From Candidatus Methanoplasma reticulitermitis (GTDB taxonomy: Archaea; Thermoplasmatota; Thermoplasmata; Methanomassiliicoccales; Methanomethylophilaceae): a stretch of DNA of 17,978 nucleotides. Location: NCBI GenBank assembly GCA_031287135.1, contig JAITTK010000116.1:1-17978 (forward strand). The letters run 5' to 3'. Below the pieces are notes generated by a model, which had not been told where the DNA came from, searched no databases, and saw nothing but the letters and a program-made list of their open reading frames with translations. This document shows positions 13,874 through 17,978 of this stretch, piece by piece; the stretch's first letter is position 1, and each line of letters begins with the position of its first letter. Made by a program: the position numbers and the translations under genes.

Positions 13874-14302
13874 TCATGCACGGTATATTCCGTGTCTGAC
13901 TTCATGGACAAGGCAGAGTTCCAGCATGGCCCCTATCATCCTTTCCGCATTCTTCTCATCTATTTTCTCAAGATCCTCCATCGTGAATGTCCCATAGATA
14001 TCGGTAAGGCCTCTGGATACAAGCTTCATCTTTTCCTGAAGATCCGAACAGCGCTCGTACCTGTGGATCAACGTCGAAAGGGGGTCGCTGTCGACAGCTC
14101 TTTTCTTCTTTTCCGGTATTTCGAAGGGATGCAGCCGAGCCAAAGCATCCCGGACGACCCTTTGGTCGTCATCCCCGAAGATCACCGCCACGGCCTTATG
14201 TTCACAGGATGCGCCGCAGTACGGGCATTCTGACGATGCCGCCGTCCTGTCTATGATCCTCTGCCGTCCGCATCTGATGCAGGACACTATCGCATATCTC
14301 AT
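13874..14302 (-). CDS. Zinc-ribbon protein resembling DUF5817
   Basis: A 142-residue cytoplasmic protein. The N-terminus is a zinc ribbon (C8, C11, C26, C29: CIRCG, CPYCG) in the pattern YAIVSCxxCG...CPYCG, resembling the DUF5817 family I know from haloarchaea. A basic/helical region follows (KKKRAVDSDPLSTLIHRYE), then a C-terminal segment that looks like a small winged helix. The frame is open upstream to 14338, but ATG 14302 overlaps the pdaD stop (ATGA, 14302-14299) and has GGAG 5 bases before it. It is the last gene of the PAC2-pdaD operon. The function is unknown; nucleic-acid binding is plausible. Confidence 0.8.
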   Translation of the reverse strand: MRYAIVSCIRCGRQRIIDRTAASSECPYCGASCEHKAVAVIFGDDDQRVVRDALARLHPFEIPEKKKRAVDSDPLSTLIHRYERCSDLQEKMKLVSRGLTDIYGTFTMEDLEKIDEKNAERMIGAMLELCLVHEVRHGIYRA

Positions 14303-14781
14303 CTGTACTCCGTGAATACCAATGCTGCGATGCAGCATCCATGCTTACCCTCAGGAATGCGCATGTTCTCGACGACAAAATGGATTTCCCCGAAATCAGC
14401 ACCCCTGATCGCGGACATCTCCATCATCCTCCTTTCGAGTTCCGACTTCAGACTGTCTCCGGACCCGTGAAGGTGCCCTTCCGCGACATATCCGCCTCTC
14501 CCGTCGCGACGGTAGGCATAGGCGATGCCGGCTGAAATCACCTCCTCTCCCCTCCCCCTCATCTGGGACAGCACGCAGTGCGTGACCGCACCCATCTCGA
14601 TCTCTATCGGATCGATCCTTTCCGAGCCTTCGGGTATGACCGACGATACGGCAACGAGGTTCTGCTCACATATCCCCGCGGACATGAGCGCGCGGTCGAA
14701 TGCGTTGAGGTCGGAGGTCTCGCTAACGGCCTTCCCCGAGGTGACGAAATATTTCGCAGGGATTAACTGCATGGGGATCAT
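14299..14781 (-). CDS. pdaD: Pyruvoyl-dependent arginine decarboxylase
   Basis: Converts arginine to agmatine, which archaea use for polyamines and for agmatidine in tRNA-Ile2. The 160-residue proenzyme cleaves itself between two serines and turns the second into the pyruvoyl cofactor. The site is visible as NLVAVSSVIPEG, with S46/S47 from the chosen start. Other family features are the N-terminal PMQLIPAKYFVTSG, MGAVTHCVLSQ, and GKHGCCIAALVF at the C-terminus. The length fits the family. Start 14781 overlaps the PAC2 stop as ATGA; an in-frame ATG at 14772 is the alternative. It sits in the middle of a three-gene overlapping operon. Confidence 0.95.
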   Translation of the reverse strand: MIPMQLIPAKYFVTSGKAVSETSDLNAFDRALMSAGICEQNLVAVSSVIPEGSERIDPIEIEMGAVTHCVLSQMRGRGEEVISAGIAYAYRRDGRGGYVAEGHLHGSGDSLKSELERRMMEMSAIRGADFGEIHFVVENMRIPEGKHGCCIAALVFTEYR

Positions 14782-15521
14782 CCGTAAAGCTGCTGGATGT
14801 CCTTGGGTGCAACTTTGCACTCATATTCCTGCTGTTGCTTGATCTTGTTCTCTATCTCTTCAGCCTCTTTGTAGAGCGGTTCCGCATCGATCTTGAGTTC
14901 CGGCACGAGCTTGGACAGCGGCTCGAGTATCCTGGCGGCCGACCTGGGGTCAGGCAGAGAGGGATTGGCGGGACACAGCATCGCAATCACATCCATGTTG
15001 GAATAGAATCCTTCGTAAAGCATGACGCCCGTAAGTCCCCTGACCAGCCCCTCGTCCAGCTTTTTGAGGCCGAGTCCCTCGATCCTGTCGCGCGATGCCT
15101 TCGACGATCCGCAGGCGAACATGTTGTTCTCCTCCTCGAACTGCGGGATTCCCTCCAATGCGATAACCGTGACTATCCCCAGTTCTTCGAACACCTTCAT
15201 CAGAGTCTCGTTTAGCCTGTAATACTGTTCTGGTCTGAGCGTTATCTCGGATGTCACGATGACTAGGTCACCGCACTCCTCCGATGTGTTCTCCCTCCTG
15301 CATCCGTATATCCTTATTGGCGGGTACGGATTACCGTTCTGGATCAGCGTGTATGGGGGGAAATCGGCGGATGTCACTCCCGCTATGACCTCCATGTCCA
15401 ACTCTCTGATGATAAAACTTGTCAGTATGGAGCCCACCAGCCCCACTCCGGGGAAGCCCACTATCGCAACAGGGTTGTCATACTTCTGGTCGGAATAAGT
15501 TATTATCTTCATCTCCGTCAT
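14778..15521 (-). CDS. PAC2-family protein (proteasome assembly chaperone-like)
   Basis: A 247-residue cytoplasmic protein of the PAC2 family (PbaA/PbaB type in archaea), linked to 20S proteasome assembly. Recognisable parts are VAIVGFPGVGLVGSI (18-32), then FPPYTLIQNG and an LVIVTSEITL strand, the usual core of the fold. The C-terminus is a charged helix (EAEEIENKIKQQQEYE), and the end is aromatic (QLYG), recalling proteasome-docking HbYX tails though not an exact match. ATG 15521 has GAGGTG 4 bases upstream and a TATA candidate at 15561-15569. Its stop overlaps the pdaD start. The precise partner is not known; other PAC2 proteins act outside the proteasome. Confidence 0.88.
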   Translation of the reverse strand: MTEMKIITYSDQKYDNPVAIVGFPGVGLVGSILTSFIIRELDMEVIAGVTSADFPPYTLIQNGNPYPPIRIYGCRRENTSEECGDLVIVTSEITLRPEQYYRLNETLMKVFEELGIVTVIALEGIPQFEEENNMFACGSSKASRDRIEGLGLKKLDEGLVRGLTGVMLYEGFYSNMDVIAMLCPANPSLPDPRSAARILEPLSKLVPELKIDAEPLYKEAEEIENKIKQQQEYECKVAPKDIQQLYG

Positions 15522-15546
15522 GATACACCTCTATTGTCTGTGAATG

Positions 15547-15569
15547 TATTAATTACTCGCATAATATCC
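15547..15569. promoter_or_regulatory. Divergent promoter pair for the PAC2 operon and M16 peptidase
   Basis: TATTAATTA (15547-15555) is centred 26 bases before the M16 start at 15577, predicting a leaderless mRNA. On the minus strand GGATATTAT (15561-15569) would start transcription near 15540 and give the PAC2 gene a leader of about 19 bases containing its GAGGTG. Confidence 0.45.
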
Positions 15570-15576
15570 GGTCGGT

Positions 15577-16851
15577 ATGAGCGGAGACGATATTTCCTTT
15601 TCAAGGACATCCGGCGGTATACCGGTCCTAATCGAGAAGATACCGGGGAGCGAGAGCGCCGGATACATGGTCGGGGTGCGCACGGGCTCAAGAGATGAGG
15701 ATGAGAGCGTAATGGGCATATCGCATCTGCTGGAGCACGTGGTCTTCAGGGAGACGAAGACCAGGTCGTCTTACCAGATGGCAAGGGAGATGGAGGGTGC
15801 GGGCGGCGAGATGAACGCATTCACCGGCAAGGAGATGACGGCTTTCTACGGGGTGACGATAAAAGAGACCAGGGATACAGCCAAGGATGTGGTCGCGGAC
15901 ATCGTGGTGAATCCTTTGATAAATGAGAACGATGTCAAACTCGAGAAGAAGATAGTGCTGCAGGAACTGAGCATGGTGGAAAGCGAGCCCGAATCATACA
16001 TACACGATCTGTTCTCGTCGAATATCTGGAGAGGACATAAACTTGCCCAGGATGAAGGAGGGACCGCGGAAGTCGTCAGAAGGTTGGGCGCCAAAGAACT
16101 GAGGGAATACTACGAAGAGAGATACGGTATCCCGAACATCGCCGTATTCGCAGCCGGCAATATCGACGGGGAGGACACGGTATCGTGGGCGGAAGAGATG
16201 TTCGATGGACTATCAGGCAAGAAGAAAATAAATAGACGCAGGCCGGGCGTGCCAAAGGCCTCATACGGCTTCACCGCGAACAAATCCGAGCACTATCACA
16301 TCGCGATGGGGTTCCCCGCATACGATTCGGACCATCCCGACAGGGTGCCCCTCTCCCTCCTCAGCGCCGTTATCGGGTCCGGTACCAGTTCAAGGCTGTT
16401 CCAGGAGGTAAGAGAGAAGAGGGCCCTGGTGTATTCCGTGTACAATGTGGTGGAACAGCACTCCGACGCGGGTGCGCTGTGCACCTATATGTCGTCAACC
16501 GAGGAGAACGTCATCAAGGGGATGGAGACAGTCGCCGAAGTGTATCGGGAAGTAAGGGACGGCGGATTGGAGGAGGGGGAGTTGGAAAGGACCAAGAACC
16601 TGATCAAAGGTGCCCTCGTGAGATCGACGGAATCCACCGAGCGTCGCCTGTACAGGCTCGGGAAGGAGTTCCTGCTCAACGGCAAACACCAGTCCCTGAG
16701 CGACCGTCTGGAAAAGATATCGGCGGTGTCGGAAGAGGATGTCATGAGGGTCGCCTCGGATCTGATAAAAGGATCAACGCTGAACATAACCGTGCTGGGA
16801 AGAGAGAGCAAGGATATCCGGGAATTCAGCGGTTCGTCGCTTGACCTCTGA
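15577..16851 (+). CDS. M16-family zinc metallopeptidase
   Basis: A 424-residue cytoplasmic peptidase of the insulinase/pitrilysin class (M16). The active-site motif is HLLEH (H50, E53, H54), with the third zinc ligand E130 exactly 76 residues after H54 in IVLQELSM, as in classical members. The second M16 domain follows (about 170-350), with the typical GFPAYDSDHPDRVPLSLLSAV and the GSGTSSRLFQEVREKRALVYSV segment. There is no signal peptide. It may act alone as a homodimer; no partner M16 gene is adjacent. The start is directly downstream of a TATA element, so the mRNA is probably leaderless. The 3' end overlaps the convergent hydrogenase protease by 26 bases. The substrate is unknown. Confidence 0.93.
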   Translation: MSGDDISFSRTSGGIPVLIEKIPGSESAGYMVGVRTGSRDEDESVMGISHLLEHVVFRETKTRSSYQMAREMEGAGGEMNAFTGKEMTAFYGVTIKETRDTAKDVVADIVVNPLINENDVKLEKKIVLQELSMVESEPESYIHDLFSSNIWRGHKLAQDEGGTAEVVRRLGAKELREYYEERYGIPNIAVFAAGNIDGEDTVSWAEEMFDGLSGKKKINRRRPGVPKASYGFTANKSEHYHIAMGFPAYDSDHPDRVPLSLLSAVIGSGTSSRLFQEVREKRALVYSVYNVVEQHSDAGALCTYMSSTEENVIKGMETVAEVYREVRDGGLEEGELERTKNLIKGALVRSTESTERRLYRLGKEFLLNGKHQSLSDRLEKISAVSEEDVMRVASDLIKGSTLNITVLGRESKDIREFSGSSLDL

Positions 16852-17320
16852 ACCCGGATATTATGTGCAGGACAGCATTCCTGGCCGGTTCCACGGCCGC
16901 CGTCACCTCTGGGGTCATATCCTCGCTCATGGTCTGGAGGTCCTTTACCTCCACGGCGACGAATTTGATGGCTTCGGGCATTATGCTGTCATCCATCTGC
17001 CGGCCTATCTTTATCGCGGTGGCAAGGTTCACATCGTGGGCGGGGACATCATGTACCGTGCAGTCGAAACTCTCCGGATCGAATATAAGCACCGTGCCGG
17101 GTCCGTAATCCCCGGTCTTTATGGCATCAACGATGACGGCGAACCTGTACCCGGACAGCATCGGGATTATGTCCAATCCCCCCACCGCCTCCTGCAAGGT
17201 GTCCACTCCGGGCAACCCGAGTGATTCGATGGCTTCCGAAACCTTAAGCCCCACGGCATCATCACACATTATCGGACTTCCCAGGCCTATGACGACGGTC
17301 CTGTCGGCAAGTTTCCCCAT
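16826..17320 (-). CDS. Hydrogenase maturation protease (M52, HycI/HyaD type)
   Basis: An endopeptidase that clips the C-terminus of a [NiFe]-hydrogenase large subunit after nickel insertion. The 164-residue protein has GLGSPIMCDDAVG (12-24), a form of the family's GxGNxxxxDDxxG, with D65 in VIVDAIK and H95 in VPAHDV as the other nickel-sensing ligands. Asn is replaced by Ser in the first motif. The frame is open to 17377, but the domain begins at M17320. AATAATAAGA at 17341-17350 lies about 26 bases upstream, suggesting a leaderless start. The implied hydrogenase is not in this window; in a methanogen, Mvh- or Ech-type enzymes would be candidates. It is divergent from the ModE-like regulator. 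Confidence 0.92.
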   Translation of the reverse strand: MGKLADRTVVIGLGSPIMCDDAVGLKVSEAIESLGLPGVDTLQEAVGGLDIIPMLSGYRFAVIVDAIKTGDYGPGTVLIFDPESFDCTVHDVPAHDVNLATAIKIGRQMDDSIMPEAIKFVAVEVKDLQTMSEDMTPEVTAAVEPARNAVLHIISGFRGQATNR

Positions 17321-17340
17321 ACCGGCCGTATGGATCCGAT

Positions 17341-17350
17341 TCTTATTATT
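17341..17350 (-). promoter_or_regulatory. TATA element for the hydrogenase maturation protease
   Basis: Minus-strand AATAATAAGA is centred about 26 bases before the start codon at 17320, compatible with a leaderless mRNA. Confidence 0.4.
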
Positions 17351-17408
17351 CCTTACCGTGCGTTCAAGACATTCCATCGCCGATGCGCCGCCTGGGGGCC
17401 GAAGGGAC

Positions 17409-17417
17409 TAAATTTAT
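17409..17417 (+). promoter_or_regulatory. TATA element for the ModE-like regulator
   Basis: TAAATTTAT is centred about 29 bases before GTG 17442, supporting that GTG as a near-leaderless start. Confidence 0.45.
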
Positions 17418-17441
17418 CCGCACCGCCGGGTATACGGGCCC

Positions 17442-17978
17442 GTGGACATATCCGTAAGGACAGAACAGGTAATCAACGGCCGCGTGGTGACGAACAGACA
17501 GCTCGAGACGCTTGCCGCCGTAGCGGAATCGGGAAGCAAGACCGCGGCCGCGAAGAAGCTCGGAATATCCGTCCCGGTGGTCCACAGATACATATCGGTA
17601 ATAGAAGAGGCCGTGGGTTCGCCCATAACGGTTTCAACTCCCGCCGGGACCAAACTCAACAAGGATGGAAAGCTGATCCTGGAGACATACGTCGCGACGG
17701 AACTCAGGTGCTCGGATAACCATGATTTCACAGTCTGCTGCAGCCCTGTCACGGAGGACCTCATGATGTCGGTCCTGTCCGCCCTGAAAATGACCGACGT
17801 CGAACTTGTTATCTCGGATGATGAGCACAACATAAGGATGATGAAGGAGAACCTTGCCGATTTCGCCGTGATCGATGATCCCCTGTATCTCTTCGATGCC
17901 GACGAGTTCGACGGCATCGAGATCGGATACATGGGGATGGTGTTCGTCGACAAAGGCACATCGTTCATAAGGTACAGG
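17442..17978 (+). CDS. ModE/LysR-like transcription regulator with a substrate-binding domain (partial, 3' end missing)
   Basis: The frame is open from GTG 17442 to the window edge (179 codons). Residues about 18-65 form a LysR/ModE-type winged helix: RQLETLAAVAESGSKTAAAKKLGIS (18-42), then VPVVHRYISVIEEAVG, then the wing STPAGTKLNKDGKLILE. From about residue 85 a periplasmic-binding-like domain follows (FTVCCSPVTEDLMMSVLSAL), as in archaeal regulators that sense molybdate, tungstate or similar small ligands. It is easy to miss because it starts with GTG and is cut by the edge. The upstream TATA box supports the start. It lies back-to-back with the hydrogenase maturation gene. The ligand and targets are not predictable here. 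Confidence 0.85.
   Translation, partial: MDISVRTEQVINGRVVTNRQLETLAAVAESGSKTAAAKKLGISVPVVHRYISVIEEAVGSPITVSTPAGTKLNKDGKLILETYVATELRCSDNHDFTVCCSPVTEDLMMSVLSALKMTDVELVISDDEHNIRMMKENLADFAVIDDPLYLFDADEFDGIEIGYMGMVFVDKGTSFIRYR

Noticed and set aside
1..17978. CRISPR arrays, insertion sequences, prophage or defence genes.
   Set aside because: No regularly spaced repeats, transposase, integrase, cas, restriction or toxin-antitoxin motifs were seen; the genes are mostly housekeeping or conserved archaeal families.

Overview
The window is a stretch of archaeal chromosome. Archaeal markers are the formate-dependent purine enzyme PurP, a pyruvoyl-type arginine decarboxylase, a PAC2-family proteasome-assembly protein, PhoU/RCK_C two-domain proteins, a tRNA-Gln with an A1-U72 pair, and TATA boxes about 25 bases upstream of starts. 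A [NiFe]-hydrogenase maturation protease suggests a hydrogenase user. My best guess is a methanogen of the Thermoplasmatota (Methanomassiliicoccales-like). This is inference from gene content and style, not from a marker phylogeny.

Layout. Positions 1-2293 (+): the tail of an unknown gene, argS and a GNAT acetyltransferase, joined by 4-base or 1-base overlaps. Positions 2357-4313 (-): purP followed by a secreted or membrane-anchored protein with a charged tail. Positions 4314-4801: a 488-base divergent intergenic region with unusual structure. It holds a possible folded RNA, tandem direct repeats, a TATA box, a perfect palindrome and a possible 22-codon leader ORF. Positions 4802-6072 (+): two tandem paralogous PhoU-RCK_C proteins. 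They converge on an MgtE-like cation transporter at 6317-7555 (-), with a possible 43-residue small ORF between. Together these look like a cation-transport and regulation module.

Positions 7556-8128 hold no convincing gene. Then come tRNA-Gln(CUG) and adk (both -), and divergently a GlcD-like FAD-linked dehydrogenase (+). An M50 site-2 protease (-) and a large zinc ribbon-PUA-PAPS reductase-ferredoxin protein (+) diverge from one palindromic TATA box. A 7-TM membrane protein (+) follows. A tightly overlapping operon on the minus strand (15521-13874) encodes a PAC2 protein, PdaD and a zinc-ribbon protein. Divergent from it is an M16 metallopeptidase (+), whose 3' end overlaps the convergent hydrogenase maturation protease (-). 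The window ends in a ModE/LysR-like regulator (+) that starts with GTG and runs off the edge.

Two styles of translation start are visible. Many first genes have a TATA element 24-29 bases before the start codon, implying leaderless mRNAs (adk, M50, M16, hydrogenase protease, regulator). Operon-internal genes rely on ATGA/TAATG overlaps or Shine-Dalgarno sites. The most interesting parts are the divergent region 4361-4802, the cation module with its possible leader peptide, and the PUA-PAPS reductase-ferredoxin protein, which may be an RNA sulfur-modifying enzyme.
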